64,000 bases of DNA from Sphingobacteriales bacterium (GTDB lineage: Bacteria; Bacteroidota; Bacteroidia; Sphingobacteriales; Sphingobacteriaceae): the NCBI GenBank assembly GCA_025353765.1, contig JANXOD010000020.1, positions 186,001 to 250,000 on the forward strand, in the 5' to 3' direction. Made by a program: the position numbers and the translations under genes. Positions 48,018 through 58,207 of the stretch are shown here, in pieces. The notes under the pieces are model-generated. The model was not told the origin of the DNA. It saw only the letters and a list, made by a program, of their open reading frames with translations, and made no database searches. Position 1 is the stretch's first letter; each line of letters opens with the position of its first letter.

Positions 48018-48677
48018 ATGAAACATTTGTTATTATCCACTCTCTTGTTTTTATGCATTAAATGTGATGCTCAAAAAATGGATTATATCAAAAACATTAA
48101 ATACCTGCTTGCATTATATGGTAAAGATTCAACCCATTATCAGGATGATAAAATTGAAGCTTTTAAAAATGGCGGCAAACAGTATGATAACAAACAATTT
48201 TTTAATGTAAAAATGCCTTTACTCCCGTCAGGGACAACTGCATTAACCTTAAAATATTTTAATGCTTCTGTTACTACTATTGCCGGACAAGAAGATTCAA
48301 ATGCTACCATTCTTGCGGGGTTAGCACAGGAAAATCCAAAAACAGTTCAGCTTGACTTTTATAGTGATTGGCATGAAAATCTTGATTTCAATAGAATAAA
48401 TAATGGCATATATGTTCCTGTAGCAAAAGTAGTTGAAGATGATTTTATAAAGTTTTTCAGTAAAAACGGATGGCAATTTAAAGACAGTGTACACAACCGG
48501 TTTGCTGAATCTCTTATTTTTAAATACAAAAATTTAGAATTAACTATCCTATTTGAAGTACTTCAAGATGTAAATAGTTCTCCTTTTAGATTTGAGCCCG
48601 ATGTAACATGGCCGAAGGATCATATTCCCAACTTAAAAAGATTTATTCATTATATTATTCAAAAAAAATTGAAGTAA
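48018..48677 (+). CDS. Secreted protein of unknown function
   Basis: 219 residues, starting 5 bp after the alpha-2-macroglobulin stop and therefore almost certainly co-transcribed. MKHLLLSTLLFLCIKCDAQK is a short signal peptide. The mature part has mixed alpha/beta character (TTIAGQEDSNATILAGLAQ, YVPVAKVVEDDFIKFFSKNG) without a recognised domain. Its coupling to the A2M gene suggests a role in the same envelope process. Confidence 0.7.
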   Translation: MKHLLLSTLLFLCIKCDAQKMDYIKNIKYLLALYGKDSTHYQDDKIEAFKNGGKQYDNKQFFNVKMPLLPSGTTALTLKYFNASVTTIAGQEDSNATILAGLAQENPKTVQLDFYSDWHENLDFNRINNGIYVPVAKVVEDDFIKFFSKNGWQFKDSVHNRFAESLIFKYKNLELTILFEVLQDVNSSPFRFEPDVTWPKDHIPNLKRFIHYIIQKKLK

Positions 48678-48714
48678 ATATCTTACTGGTTCCAGTTTGA
48701 GACTGAAGCCAGAG

Positions 48715-49050
48715 GATTGGATAGCTTTTTATAAGCTTCGGCCACATTTCCATTAGCTCGGACTTGCTTTTAACCATCTCGGTACGCCTTTTTGTCAGCT
48801 CTGGATAAGTTTTAACCATCTCGGTGCGCCTATCTGTCAGCTCGGTGTAGCCTTTAATGCTCTCGGTGTAGCTTTTAACCTTCTCGGTATAGCTTTCTGT
48901 TATCTCAGTGTGGCTTTTAGCTATCTCGGTATAGCTTTCTATTATCTCGGTGTTGCTTTCTACTGTCTGGATATAGATTTTAACCATCTTTGGACAGCCA
49001 TTAACTATTTTGATGTAGCTTTTTGTGACACTTGATAAGACTTTTGAAAA
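48715..49050. repeat. 21-bp-period tandem array, locus 2
   Basis: About sixteen units of exactly 21 bp, with consensus CTCGGTRTAGCTTTTAACYAT on the plus strand. Clear unit starts are 48757, 48778, 48799, 48820, 48841, 48862, 48883, 48904, 48925, 48946 and 48967. Units decay at both edges. Two alternating variants are visible in the left half. The minus strand reads as heptads such as YTEKVKS, but the array runs past the only start codon and into the flanks, so a gene is doubtful. Confidence 0.85.
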
Positions 49051-49108
49051 ATCTCATACGCAATATTCATATCTTCTAACTTAACTCAAAACGTATCTGA
49101 AAAATAAT

Positions 49109-49116
49109 TACTTTTG
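49109..49116 (+). promoter_or_regulatory. Possible -7 element of lipA
   Basis: TACTTTTG matches the Bacteroidota TAnnTTTG -7 consensus and ends only 4 bp before the lipA ATG. If used, the transcript would be leaderless or nearly so. Confidence 0.4.
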
Positions 49117-49120
49117 CCTT

Positions 49121-49999
49121 ATGATCGATTTACCGGTTATTCCTGCTAATGAAATGCAACGTAAACCAAATTGGTTACGTGTAAAACTTCCTGTGGGGAA
49201 AGAATATGCCCATGTAAGAAGTTTGGTTGATACGCATAAGCTTCATACTATATGCGAAAGTGGGAATTGTCCGAACATGGGCGAATGCTGGGGAGCGGGA
49301 ACTGCTACTTTTATGATATTGGGTAATATTTGTACTCGTTCATGTTCATTCTGTGCAGTTGCCACCGGAAGACCTTTGGCAGTTGATTTGGATGAGCCCA
49401 ATCGTGTGGCTAATTCTGTGAAGTTGATGCAGGTTAAACACTGTGTAATTACTTCTGTAGATCGGGATGATTTGAAAGATGGCGGATCAATTATTTGGGC
49501 AGAAACCATTAATGCCATCCGTAAAGAAAGTCCGGAAACAACTTTAGAAACTTTAATTCCTGATTTTAAAGGAATTTGGGAAAATCTGGATCGGGTTTTA
49601 GCAGTAAGGCCGGAAGTAGTATCTCATAATTTAGAAACGGTTCGAAGATTAACCAAGGAAGTACGTATCCAGGCTAAATATGATCGAAGCTTAGAATGCT
49701 TAAAACGCATATCAAAAGCAGGGGTTCGTACAAAATCGGGTATTATGTTAGGTTTAGGTGAGACGGAAGATGATGTTATTGAAGCTATGGCTGATTTGTT
49801 AAATGTGGGTGTTCACATTTTAACTTTGGGCCAATATTTGCAGCCCACTCGCAATCATCATCCGGTAGTTGAGTGGATTACTCCGGATCAATTTGTAAAA
49901 TATAAAGAGATCGGCTTAAGCATGGGATTCAAATATGTAGAAAGCGGACCATTGGTTCGGTCATCATACCATGCCGAAAAACATCTCTTTGAATTATAA
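49121..49999 (+). CDS. lipA: Lipoyl synthase
   Basis: 292 residues. Radical-SAM enzyme that inserts two sulfurs into octanoyl groups on lipoyl domains. The auxiliary cluster cysteines are in [13 protein letters not shown], the SAM cluster in CTRSCSFC, and the C-terminal RSSYHAE Ser ligand motif is present. Length is normal. It is followed after 9 bp by the ECF sigma gene. Confidence 0.98.
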   Translation: MIDLPVIPANEMQRKPNWLRVKLPVGKEYAHVRSLVDTHKLHTICESGNCPNMGECWGAGTATFMILGNICTRSCSFCAVATGRPLAVDLDEPNRVANSVKLMQVKHCVITSVDRDDLKDGGSIIWAETINAIRKESPETTLETLIPDFKGIWENLDRVLAVRPEVVSHNLETVRRLTKEVRIQAKYDRSLECLKRISKAGVRTKSGIMLGLGETEDDVIEAMADLLNVGVHILTLGQYLQPTRNHHPVVEWITPDQFVKYKEIGLSMGFKYVESGPLVRSSYHAEKHLFEL

Positions 50000-50008
50000 C
50001 AACCAACC

Positions 50009-50572
50009 TTGAATACGACCTTGAGCAAAAAAAGAAAAATTGCCCTTTCCGAAAACGATCTGATTCTTGCCCTTAGACGCAAAGAAAAGATTGGAGCAGA
50101 AGCTTTGTATGATATGTATTCATCTTCATTGTATGGGATAATATACAGAGTTGTGCAGCAAGAGGAAATCGCTGAAGACTTATTACAGGAAACTTTTGTA
50201 AAGATTTGGAATTCTTTCAATTATTTTGATTCTGAAAAAGGGCGTCTGTTTACATGGATGGTCAATATTGCCCGTAATCTGTCTATTGATAAAATACGTT
50301 CTAAAGATTTCAGAAATAATTCAAAAAACCAGGATATAGAAAACACCGTAAATTTCATCGATGAACAAAGGAATACTATAATTAATCCTGACACATTAGG
50401 TGTTAGAGATCTGGTAGATAAATTAAAGCCTGATCAGAAAAGTATCTTAGACCTGATTTATTTTAGGGGTTATACACATGTAGAAGCCGCCGAAGAACTT
50501 GGAATACCTCTTGGAACAGTAAAGACAAGATTAAGAATGGGGATTATTACATTGAGGAAATACTTTAATTAA
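50009..50572 (+). CDS. ECF-type RNA polymerase sigma factor
   Basis: 187 residues. Region 2 is seen in ALYDMYSSSLYGIIYRVV, EDLLQETFVKIWNSF and GRLFTWMVNIARNLSIDKIR; region 4 in LKPDQKSILDLIYFRGYTHV and IPLGTVKTRLRMGIITLRKY. The start is read as a TTG at 50009; no ATG is available before region 2. SigK-like, given the RskA-type anti-sigma gene that begins 1 bp after its stop. Likely autoregulated and released by an envelope or redox cue. Confidence 0.93.
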   Translation: MNTTLSKKRKIALSENDLILALRRKEKIGAEALYDMYSSSLYGIIYRVVQQEEIAEDLLQETFVKIWNSFNYFDSEKGRLFTWMVNIARNLSIDKIRSKDFRNNSKNQDIENTVNFIDEQRNTIINPDTLGVRDLVDKLKPDQKSILDLIYFRGYTHVEAAEELGIPLGTVKTRLRMGIITLRKYFN

Positions 50573-50573
50573 A

Positions 50574-51401
50574 GTGGAAGAGGTTAAATCATATATTGAA
50601 AGCGGATTTCTGGAACTTTACGTGATAGGAGATTTAAATCCTTCTGAAAAACGTGAGGTGGAAGAAATGGCTGCGCAATATCCGGCTATTAAAACAGAAT
50701 TCGTTGAGATACAACAAGCATTGGAAACTTATGCAAATACTTATGCTATTAGCCCGGCAGAGCATCTGCGAGAACGCATAATCAACAACCTGCTTACTTC
50801 TGTTGAAGATAATAACAAGGAAGAAGAAACAAAGATAGTCGCTTTGCCTTCTTCAAATACCTCTTCGTTTTATAAATATGCATTTGCCGCATGCTTAACC
50901 CTGTTGGTAATGAGTGTTGCCGCATTGTTTGTATTGTATACCCGACTTCAAGATTCTAATAATCAGTTAGCCTCATTGCAAATTAGTAATCAATCATTTA
51001 GTAGCCGTGTTAATTACATGGATAAACAACTTAATGAAAGTCAGCAAGCTTTAAGTGTATTGCGAAACCCGGAAGTTAAATTAATAAAATTAGAAGCTAC
51101 AAAAGCAGCTCCCGCAGGAGCAAGTATGATGATCGCCTTTAATCCGGTTAAAAAACAGGTGATGATTGATCTGTCTGCCTTGGAAATGCCTGCTAATGAT
51201 GAGCAACATCAATATCAATTATGGGCTTTAGTAGATGGGAAACCTGTAGACCTGGGTGTTTTTGATAAAACAAAGGATAAGGAGGGGATGAAGATAATGA
51301 AAGCCATTGGTGAAGTACAGGCTTTTGCCGTAACACTTGAACCACGAGGTGGCAGTATAAATCCCACTATGGATCAACTGATGGTTATAGGATCTATTTA
51401 A
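50574..51401 (+). CDS. RskA-type anti-sigma factor
   Basis: 275 residues, GTG start one base after the sigma stop. The cytosolic N-terminal anti-sigma domain has YIESGFLELYVIGDLNPSE. One transmembrane helix (about 101-122, YKYAFAACLTLLVMSVAALF) is followed by a coiled region and a periplasmic RskA C-terminal domain (QYQLWALVDGKPVDLGVFDK, AFAVTLEPRGGSINPT). The N-terminal zinc-binding HxxxCxxC motif is absent, so it is not a ZAS-type protein. It holds the sigma factor at the membrane. Confidence 0.92.
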   Translation: MEEVKSYIESGFLELYVIGDLNPSEKREVEEMAAQYPAIKTEFVEIQQALETYANTYAISPAEHLRERIINNLLTSVEDNNKEEETKIVALPSSNTSSFYKYAFAACLTLLVMSVAALFVLYTRLQDSNNQLASLQISNQSFSSRVNYMDKQLNESQQALSVLRNPEVKLIKLEATKAAPAGASMMIAFNPVKKQVMIDLSALEMPANDEQHQYQLWALVDGKPVDLGVFDKTKDKEGMKIMKAIGEVQAFAVTLEPRGGSINPTMDQLMVIGSI

Positions 51402-52399
51402 AAATTCATTCGGGCTAAGGGTGCTACATCCTGTCCGGTAAAATCTTTCTTTAAAAACTTATAATAACCAGCCATAGCTATCATAGCTGCATTATCTGTA
51501 CAATATTCGAATTTTGGAATAAATACATTCCATCTATATTGATCTGCCATATTTCTTAAAGCATCACGTAATCCCGAATTGGCAGAAACACCACCAGCGA
51601 TAGCAATATCCTTTATTTGATATTGTTGAGATGCCTTATTTAATTTATTTAGTAGAATAGTGATAATACGATGTTGAACAGAAGCGCAAATATCACACAG
51701 GTTATTTTTCAAAAAGTCAGGATCGTTTTTCAAATGATCTCTTACAAAATAAAGAATAGAAGTTTTTAATCCGCTAAAGCTGAAATTTAAACCAGCTATT
51801 TGAGGTTCAGGAAATTGATATGCATCCGGATTTCCCTGCTGCGCATATTTATCAATTAAAGGACCGCCAGGATAAGGTAAACCTAATATCTTGGCTGTTT
51901 TATCAAATGCTTCACCGGCTGCGTCGTCTGTTGTTTGCCCTACAATTTCCATATCGAAATAATCTTTTACCAATACTATTTGTGTATGTCCGCCAGAAAC
52001 TGTTAAGCATAAAAATGGGAAAGCAGGTTTTGGCTCGTCAATAAAGTGGGCTAAAATATGTGCCTGCATGTGATTTATTTCAATCAGAGGAAGCTGATTC
52101 GCTAATGCAAATGCTTTTGCAAAGGAGGTTCCGACTAAAAGGGAACCCAATAAACCCGGCCCGCGTGTAAAAGCTATAGCATCAATATCATTTTTGTGTA
52201 CTTTTGCGATTGAAAGTGCTTCATGTACTACCGGGATAATATTTTGCTGGTGTAGTCTTGATGCAAGTTCGGGCACAACGCCACCATAATTTTGATGAAT
52301 AATTTGAGTAGAAATAACATTGGAGCGAATTTTGCCGTTAACACAAACTGCTGCAGAAGTGTCATCACAAGAAGTTTCTATACCGAGAATTATGTCCAA
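51398..52399 (-). CDS. tsaD: tRNA N6-adenosine threonylcarbamoyltransferase
   Basis: 333 residues. TsaD transfers threonylcarbamoyl to A37 of ANN-decoding tRNAs, with TsaB and TsaE. Motifs: ILGIETSCDDTSAAV, TRGPGLLGSLLVG, the metal-binding HMQAH, SGGHTQIVLV and AIAGGVSANSGLRDAL. The start appears to be a TTG at 52399, giving the expected N-terminus. The stop overlaps the end of the convergent anti-sigma gene by 4 bp. The tamB gene starts only 16 bp away on the other strand. Confidence 0.95.
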   Translation of the reverse strand: MDIILGIETSCDDTSAAVCVNGKIRSNVISTQIIHQNYGGVVPELASRLHQQNIIPVVHEALSIAKVHKNDIDAIAFTRGPGLLGSLLVGTSFAKAFALANQLPLIEINHMQAHILAHFIDEPKPAFPFLCLTVSGGHTQIVLVKDYFDMEIVGQTTDDAAGEAFDKTAKILGLPYPGGPLIDKYAQQGNPDAYQFPEPQIAGLNFSFSGLKTSILYFVRDHLKNDPDFLKNNLCDICASVQHRIITILLNKLNKASQQYQIKDIAIAGGVSANSGLRDALRNMADQYRWNVFIPKFEYCTDNAAMIAMAGYYKFLKKDFTGQDVAPLARMNF

Positions 52400-52415
52400 A
52401 ACTGCAAATAATTAG

Positions 52416-55400
52416 TTGTCTATCTTAAAGAACAAAAATATCAAAAAAGTACTGAAAATAACGTTATGGGTGCTGGCAACATTAATATTGCTTATTGCCG
52501 CATTAATTTTCTCCCTGCAATTTAAATCGGTGCAAACTTATGTAGCTAAAAAGGCAGCTAATTACTTATCTACAGAGTTAAAAACCCGCATTGAAATTGG
52601 TAGTTTGTATATAAAGCCTTTTAAATCTGTTGTACTGGAAAATTTATATGTAGAAGATCGTGAAAAAGACACTCTTTTATATTCTCCTAAATTTTCGGTT
52701 GACCTGAATCTGCTTTCTACGGCCCTGCGTAAAGTTTCTGTTAATACTGTAGAAATGGATAATGGGAAATTTTATTTGAAACAGTATAAAGATTCCGCTA
52801 CAAACTTAGAATTTATTATCAAGTATTTTAGTCCCGGTACTAAGACGCGTAAAAAACCAAGCAAGCCTTATGATATTACTTTTGATAAAATTGTATTAAA
52901 TAATATCGCTTTCAAATACAAAAACTTCAATTCCGATAAGATTATTAAAGGCATTAATTTCAATGATATTGATCTGCGTAATCTAAATACAACTATTGAA
53001 AATTTAGATACAAAAAAACATTTAGTAAAGGCAAATTTTCAACATTTATCCTTTAGGGAAAAAAGTGGTTTTTATTTAAAAAACCTAACTGCGGCTGCAA
53101 CGATAGATACTAATCAAATGGAATTTAAGCAATTTTCGCTTGAAACACCTCATACCCGTTTGTCTGATTATTTATTGTTTAAATATAACAAATTTAAAGA
53201 TTTTGGACAGTTTGTGAATAAAGTATACATGAAAGCTCATTTTAAGAATACTCATATAGATTCTCGTGATATAGCTTTCTTTGCACCAAAAGGTCTTAGT
53301 AAAACTAATGCCGAGATAAGTCTTGATGGAAATGCAAGTGGATACGTTAATAATTTAAAAGCCAGAAATTTATCTTTAAAAGCCGGGAAGACTACTTATC
53401 TTAAAGGAGATTTTAATATTAAAGGCCTTCCTGATATAAACAATACGCAGCTGGATTTAAAATTCAACCAGGTTTACACCAATAAAAAAGATCTTGATTA
53501 TTTAATTACAAAATTTACTGGGAAAGAGACCTCAATTATACCGCCGATTATAGACAAATTTGGAAATGTAAATTTCAGAGGGAATTTTACCGGTTCTACA
53601 AATAATTTTATTGCCAAGGGAGAATTTAAAACCCGTTTAGGACGCATTATATCGAATATAAATTTTAAAATGGGTAAAAATAATACACCCATTTATAGTG
53701 GCTTAGTTAAAGCTGTTGATTTTAATCTTGGCGATCTGTTAAATCAAAAGAATCTGGGTAGAACCACCTTTAAAGCAAATATAAACGGCAGTAGCTTTAA
53801 CCTTAAAAGCTTACATGAGCAGATAAAAAGTGATATTACTTATTTTGATTTTAATGGATATCGCTACAATAACATTGCATTAAACGGCAATTTTAATGAT
53901 AAATTTTTTGATGGTCGGGTTAAAATAAATGACCGCAATATCAAACTTGATTTTGATGGGGGAGTAGATTTGAATCCAAAGTTGCCTGTTTTTAATTTCA
54001 ATGCTATTGTACGCGGGGCAAATCTCAGGACACTAAAACTTACTAAAGATACTGTTCAGATTGATGCAGATCTTAACACCAATTTTTCGGGTAATAATCT
54101 GGATAATATTCAAGGTACTGTAAATATTAAAAAAATACGTTTAACTAATCCTCATAATTCATTAGTGGTAGATTTTGTGTCATTAGCAGCAAATGGAATT
54201 GGTGTTAATCGGTCACTTAATATTAAATCAGACATTCTGGATGCCAGTATACAGGGCGAATATGATTTGAACACATTGCCCTCTTATTTTAAATCTGTAG
54301 TAAAAAAATATATACCCTCATTACAAGTAAATATAGTTACTCCTAAAAAGCAGAATTTCGAATTCCAGCTAAATGTCAAAAACTTTGAGCCTATCAGTTT
54401 GCTGTTTATGCCAGAGTTAAAAATCCCTGATGGAGTCGGCTTAAATGGTAAGTTCATTTCATCTGAGAATGTGGCTAATTTAAGTGGTTTTGCTAAACTC
54501 ATTCAATATAAAAAGATAAAGATCAACAATCTTATTCTTGATGAAGGTACTACTAAGGAGGCAATGAACCTTTTCATTACCTCAGATCGTGTTGATTTGT
54601 CTGATAGTCTTTTTGTAAAAAATATAAATATTGCGAATATTCTTCGGAATGATAGCCTGAACTTAAACATTAAACTTTCTGATAAAGATGCAATCAATCA
54701 ACTGGATTTAAACTCCTTAGTGGAATTTAATACTAAAAGAGATAGTGCTGTTAAATTAAGTCTGCTACCCTCGGATGTAATTATTAACCGAGAAGTATGG
54801 AAAATCCAAGAAAAGGTAAGTTTCAACTTTGATGAAGGCAGAGATCCGAACCAAAGTTTCAGTTTGTTGCGGCGTACCAGGATTAAGGGTTTTCAGTTAT
54901 TTCGTGATAATCAAATATTAACGGTAGATGGAGTTATATCTGCTGATCCTAAAGATGAGCTGCTCATTGGTTTCAATAAATTCAAATTAACTACTTTTAA
55001 TCCTTTAGCAAAGGCGTTAGGAATTACGCTTAGAGGAGAATTGAATGGGAACGCCAAACTTTCCTCTCTTGGTAAAACCCCGCGTATTGAAGCCGCAATA
55101 AAAATTGATTCGCTGCATTATAATAATATTGCCATCGGCGATTTGAATCTGGCTGCTCATCTAGATAATTCAACAAAACTGATTGATGTCAAAATGGATA
55201 TTATGAATCTGGGGCAAAAGACATTAGACATTGCGGGCACCTATAACTCGAATATAGATCATGATAATTTGAATATGACCGTGCAGATGGAAGATAATGA
55301 GATCATTCTTTTTCAGCCCTTTTTGAAAAAATTAGTATCTAATCTTAATGGTAAAGTATCAGCAGATTTAAAGGTTACAGGTGAGTTAAAGAATCCCCAA

Positions 55401-56930
55401 ATTAAAGGCACTCTGGATCTTAAAAATGCTGGCCTTACAGTCAATTATTTAAAAACGAGGTATTTCATTTCTGACCATGTAACGGTTGAAAACAGTGTCA
55501 TAAAGCTTGATAATCTGGTTTTAAAAGATGTTAATAATCATGAAGCACAGGCAAACGGCACAGTGGATATGCGCAATCCTAACACTCCCACTATAAATAT
55601 AACGCTTGTAGCTAATAATTTTATGGCCCTTAATACTACAGCTAAAGATAACTCGGTATATTATGGGACGGCATATGGGACGGGAGTTTTTACCTTTAAT
55701 GGCCCGACAAATAATATGCGAATTAAGATTGATGCAAAAACAGATGCTGGAACTGTATTTAATATCCCCCTAAATTCTTCGGTAACTGTGAGAGATAATG
55801 ACTTTATTACCTTCGTTGCTAAGGATTCATCGCTTAACGTTAAAAAGGAAGCTTCTTTTAACGGACTTACAATGGATTTTGATTTACAAGTTGATGAAAA
55901 TTCGGAAGTCAATATTTATACTGATTTGGGTAGACTCTCCGGTCGCGGAAATGGCAATCTGAACTTAAAGATTACCAGTTTAGGAGATTTTGAAATGTTT
56001 GGTGATTATTTAATTTCTAAAGGCAGATTCGAATTTACTGCCAAAGAAGTAATCAATAAAAATTTTGAGATAAGCCAGGGTGGCTCTATCCGCTGGACGG
56101 GAAATCCTACTGAAGCCGCTATAAATTTGAAAGCCATTTATAGTGTGCGCACAAGCTTAAGTCCTCTTTATATTGCTGCAGGAAGGCCTGCCGTTGACCA
56201 AAGAGTAATAGCTGAAGCTGTGATGAATTTAACCGGTTTACTTCTTCATCCTGCGATTAGTTTTGATATTAATTTTCCTGCAGATTCTTACTTAAAAGAT
56301 GAGTTCCAGAGTTATTTTAGTGATGTAAATAATGTAAATCAACAAGCATTAAGCTTAATTGTAAGGAGAAGTTTTGCACCTGGTACAGGCACAGATATTA
56401 GTGCTGCAAACTCTAATGTTATTGGTGCGATAAACTCTACTTTTATAAACGCCGGAACGGAACTTTTCTTTAATCAGTTAAACAGTATACTAACACAAAC
56501 TCTAAATTTAAACTTTGTAGATCTAAATATTCGTTCTTTTAATGATGCCAGTGCTTCCTTCCGTCTATTGAATGATCGTTTAGTGATAACAGGAGGTGTT
56601 ACAGACCGACGTGGTGATTTAAACGACTTTAATGTTATTGGCAGCTCTGTTGCACGGGATCTTGAATTACAATATTTAATAAAAAAGGACGGAAGTCTTG
56701 TTGCCCGATTATCCAATCGATTAAATAATCGAAATTTTTTAAATACAAATGAAGTAGATTATGTAAGTGCGATTGGTTTAGTTTACCGGCAGGATTTTGA
56801 TAATTTAAATGAGTTTTTAAGTATTTTGATTGGCAAGAAACGCCGTGAAGAACGCCAGAAAAAAGCATTGGAAGAAAATAAAAAAGCAAGTGCCCTTAAA
56901 CCGGAAGAAAATAGAGAGCCTAAAAAGTAA
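52416..56930 (+). CDS. tamB: TamB-family translocation/assembly protein (DUF490)
   Basis: 1504 residues. One N-terminal membrane anchor (VLWVLATLILLIAALIF-like, about 12-32) is followed by a very long beta-rich periplasmic region of AsmA/TamB repeats (LDLKFNQVYTNKKDL, IQGTVNIKKIRLTN) and the C-terminal TamB domain: GRFEFTAKEVINKNFEISQG, GSIRWTGNPTEAAINLKAIY, LSLIVRRSFAPG, and DLELQYLIKKDGSLVARLSNR. It works in outer-membrane lipid or protein transport. The start is a TTG, giving MSILKNKNIKKVLK before the anchor. It shares a 16-bp gap with divergent tsaD, so promoters must lie within the opposite coding region. Confidence 0.93.
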   Translation: MSILKNKNIKKVLKITLWVLATLILLIAALIFSLQFKSVQTYVAKKAANYLSTELKTRIEIGSLYIKPFKSVVLENLYVEDREKDTLLYSPKFSVDLNLLSTALRKVSVNTVEMDNGKFYLKQYKDSATNLEFIIKYFSPGTKTRKKPSKPYDITFDKIVLNNIAFKYKNFNSDKIIKGINFNDIDLRNLNTTIENLDTKKHLVKANFQHLSFREKSGFYLKNLTAAATIDTNQMEFKQFSLETPHTRLSDYLLFKYNKFKDFGQFVNKVYMKAHFKNTHIDSRDIAFFAPKGLSKTNAEISLDGNASGYVNNLKARNLSLKAGKTTYLKGDFNIKGLPDINNTQLDLKFNQVYTNKKDLDYLITKFTGKETSIIPPIIDKFGNVNFRGNFTGSTNNFIAKGEFKTRLGRIISNINFKMGKNNTPIYSGLVKAVDFNLGDLLNQKNLGRTTFKANINGSSFNLKSLHEQIKSDITYFDFNGYRYNNIALNGNFNDKFFDGRVKINDRNIKLDFDGGVDLNPKLPVFNFNAIVRGANLRTLKLTKDTVQIDADLNTNFSGNNLDNIQGTVNIKKIRLTNPHNSLVVDFVSLAANGIGVNRSLNIKSDILDASIQGEYDLNTLPSYFKSVVKKYIPSLQVNIVTPKKQNFEFQLNVKNFEPISLLFMPELKIPDGVGLNGKFISSENVANLSGFAKLIQYKKIKINNLILDEGTTKEAMNLFITSDRVDLSDSLFVKNINIANILRNDSLNLNIKLSDKDAINQLDLNSLVEFNTKRDSAVKLSLLPSDVIINREVWKIQEKVSFNFDEGRDPNQSFSLLRRTRIKGFQLFRDNQILTVDGVISADPKDELLIGFNKFKLTTFNPLAKALGITLRGELNGNAKLSSLGKTPRIEAAIKIDSLHYNNIAIGDLNLAAHLDNSTKLIDVKMDIMNLGQKTLDIAGTYNSNIDHDNLNMTVQMEDNEIILFQPFLKKLVSNLNGKVSADLKVTGELKNPQIKGTLDLKNAGLTVNYLKTRYFISDHVTVENSVIKLDNLVLKDVNNHEAQANGTVDMRNPNTPTINITLVANNFMALNTTAKDNSVYYGTAYGTGVFTFNGPTNNMRIKIDAKTDAGTVFNIPLNSSVTVRDNDFITFVAKDSSLNVKKEASFNGLTMDFDLQVDENSEVNIYTDLGRLSGRGNGNLNLKITSLGDFEMFGDYLISKGRFEFTAKEVINKNFEISQGGSIRWTGNPTEAAINLKAIYSVRTSLSPLYIAAGRPAVDQRVIAEAVMNLTGLLLHPAISFDINFPADSYLKDEFQSYFSDVNNVNQQALSLIVRRSFAPGTGTDISAANSNVIGAINSTFINAGTELFFNQLNSILTQTLNLNFVDLNIRSFNDASASFRLLNDRLVITGGVTDRRGDLNDFNVIGSSVARDLELQYLIKKDGSLVARLSNRLNNRNFLNTNEVDYVSAIGLVYRQDFDNLNEFLSILIGKKRREERQKKALEENKKASALKPEENREPKK

Positions 56931-56971
56931 GGAATATACAGCTATTATTTCTGCGGTTATTTCAACCAAAC

Positions 56972-58207
56972 TTATTTGGTTTTTTTTAGGGACTCACTAA
57001 AATTCATAATAGTATGCCCCATTTTATCCCGTTTTGTTTTAAGGTATAGTTCATTATGTTCATTAGATTTTATTTCAATAGGTATATTGCCCACTACTTC
57101 TAAGCCATAACCAATTAACCCGGCACGTTTTGTAGGATTATTGGTCATCAATTTCATTTTTTTAACACCTAGACTGCGTAATATTTGAGCTCCTATTCCA
57201 TAATCACGTTGATCCATTGTAAAGCCTAATTGCAAGTTGGCATCAACAGTATCCAAGCCATTTTCCTGAAGGTTATAAGCGTGCAACTTATTAATTAATC
57301 CTATCCCTCTACCTTCCTGATTCATATAAATAATTACGCCTTTACCCTCTTTGTCGATCATTTCCATCGCTTTATGTAATTGCGGCCCACAATCACATCT
57401 ACAAGAACCAAATATATCTCCTGTAATGCATGAACTATGAACCCTAACCAATATAGGCTCATTAGCCTCCCAACTTCCCTTCACTAAAGCTAAGTGATGC
57501 TCGCCTGTATTAATTTGAGTATAAGCACTCATTTCAAAATCGCCCCATTCGGTAGGTAACTTTACAGAGACTTCCTTTTTTATTAAAGACTCTGTATTTA
57601 ATCGGTATGATATTAAATCTTTTATTGATATTATTTTAATATTTAATTCTTTTGCAATAACAAGCAAATCGGGTAGACGGGCCATCTCACCATCCTCTTT
57701 CATAATTTCCACAATTACACCAGCAGGTTCAAAACCGGCTAATTTTGCTAGATCAACAGCCGCTTCTGTATGACCTGAACGCCTTAATACTCCGCCTTCT
57801 TTAGCTCTTAATGGGAAAATATGCCCGGGTCTTCCTAAATCTTCTGGTTTAGTATCCGAATTGATAAGTGCCTGGATTGTTTTAGACCTGTCTGAAGCAG
57901 AAATACCTGTAGTACAACCATGCCCAATTAAATCAACAGATACAGTAAAATTGGTTTCGTAAGTAGCTGTATTATTCCCAACCATAAGATCTAATCTTAA
58001 TTCATCACAACGTTTTTCAGTTAGCGGGGCACAAATTAAACCACGACCATACCGGGCCATAAAATTTATTACTTCCGGAGTTGCATTTTGAGCAGCTGTA
58101 AGAAAATCACCTTCATTTTCCCTATCTTCATCATCAACTACAATAATCACTTTTCCTGCTTTTATATCAGCAATGGCTTCTTCAATAGTGTTTAAAATGG
58201 AACTCAT
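56972..58207 (-). CDS. ribBA: Riboflavin biosynthesis bifunctional enzyme RibBA
   Basis: About 411 residues from the ATG at 58207 ([18 protein letters not shown]); an upstream ATG at 58261 adds 18 residues outside the family. The DHBP synthase half carries [11 protein letters not shown] and [20 protein letters not shown]. The GTP cyclohydrolase II half carries [21 protein letters not shown] (zinc Cys) and [19 protein letters not shown]. Both activities look intact, so it supplies both riboflavin precursors. I saw no FMN riboswitch upstream. Confidence 0.96.
   Translation of the reverse strand: MSSILNTIEEAIADIKAGKVIIVVDDEDRENEGDFLTAAQNATPEVINFMARYGRGLICAPLTEKRCDELRLDLMVGNNTATYETNFTVSVDLIGHGCTTGISASDRSKTIQALINSDTKPEDLGRPGHIFPLRAKEGGVLRRSGHTEAAVDLAKLAGFEPAGVIVEIMKEDGEMARLPDLLVIAKELNIKIISIKDLISYRLNTESLIKKEVSVKLPTEWGDFEMSAYTQINTGEHHLALVKGSWEANEPILVRVHSSCITGDIFGSCRCDCGPQLHKAMEMIDKEGKGVIIYMNQEGRGIGLINKLHAYNLQENGLDTVDANLQLGFTMDQRDYGIGAQILRSLGVKKMKLMTNNPTKRAGLIGYGLEVVGNIPIEIKSNEHNELYLKTKRDKMGHTIMNFSESLKKTK

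Noticed and set aside
48655-48987. 110-residue minus-strand open frame made of TE/SY heptads
   Set aside because: The repeat runs past the start codon and into both flanks, and the frame ends inside the opposite gene. Treated as an array until a peptide is shown.
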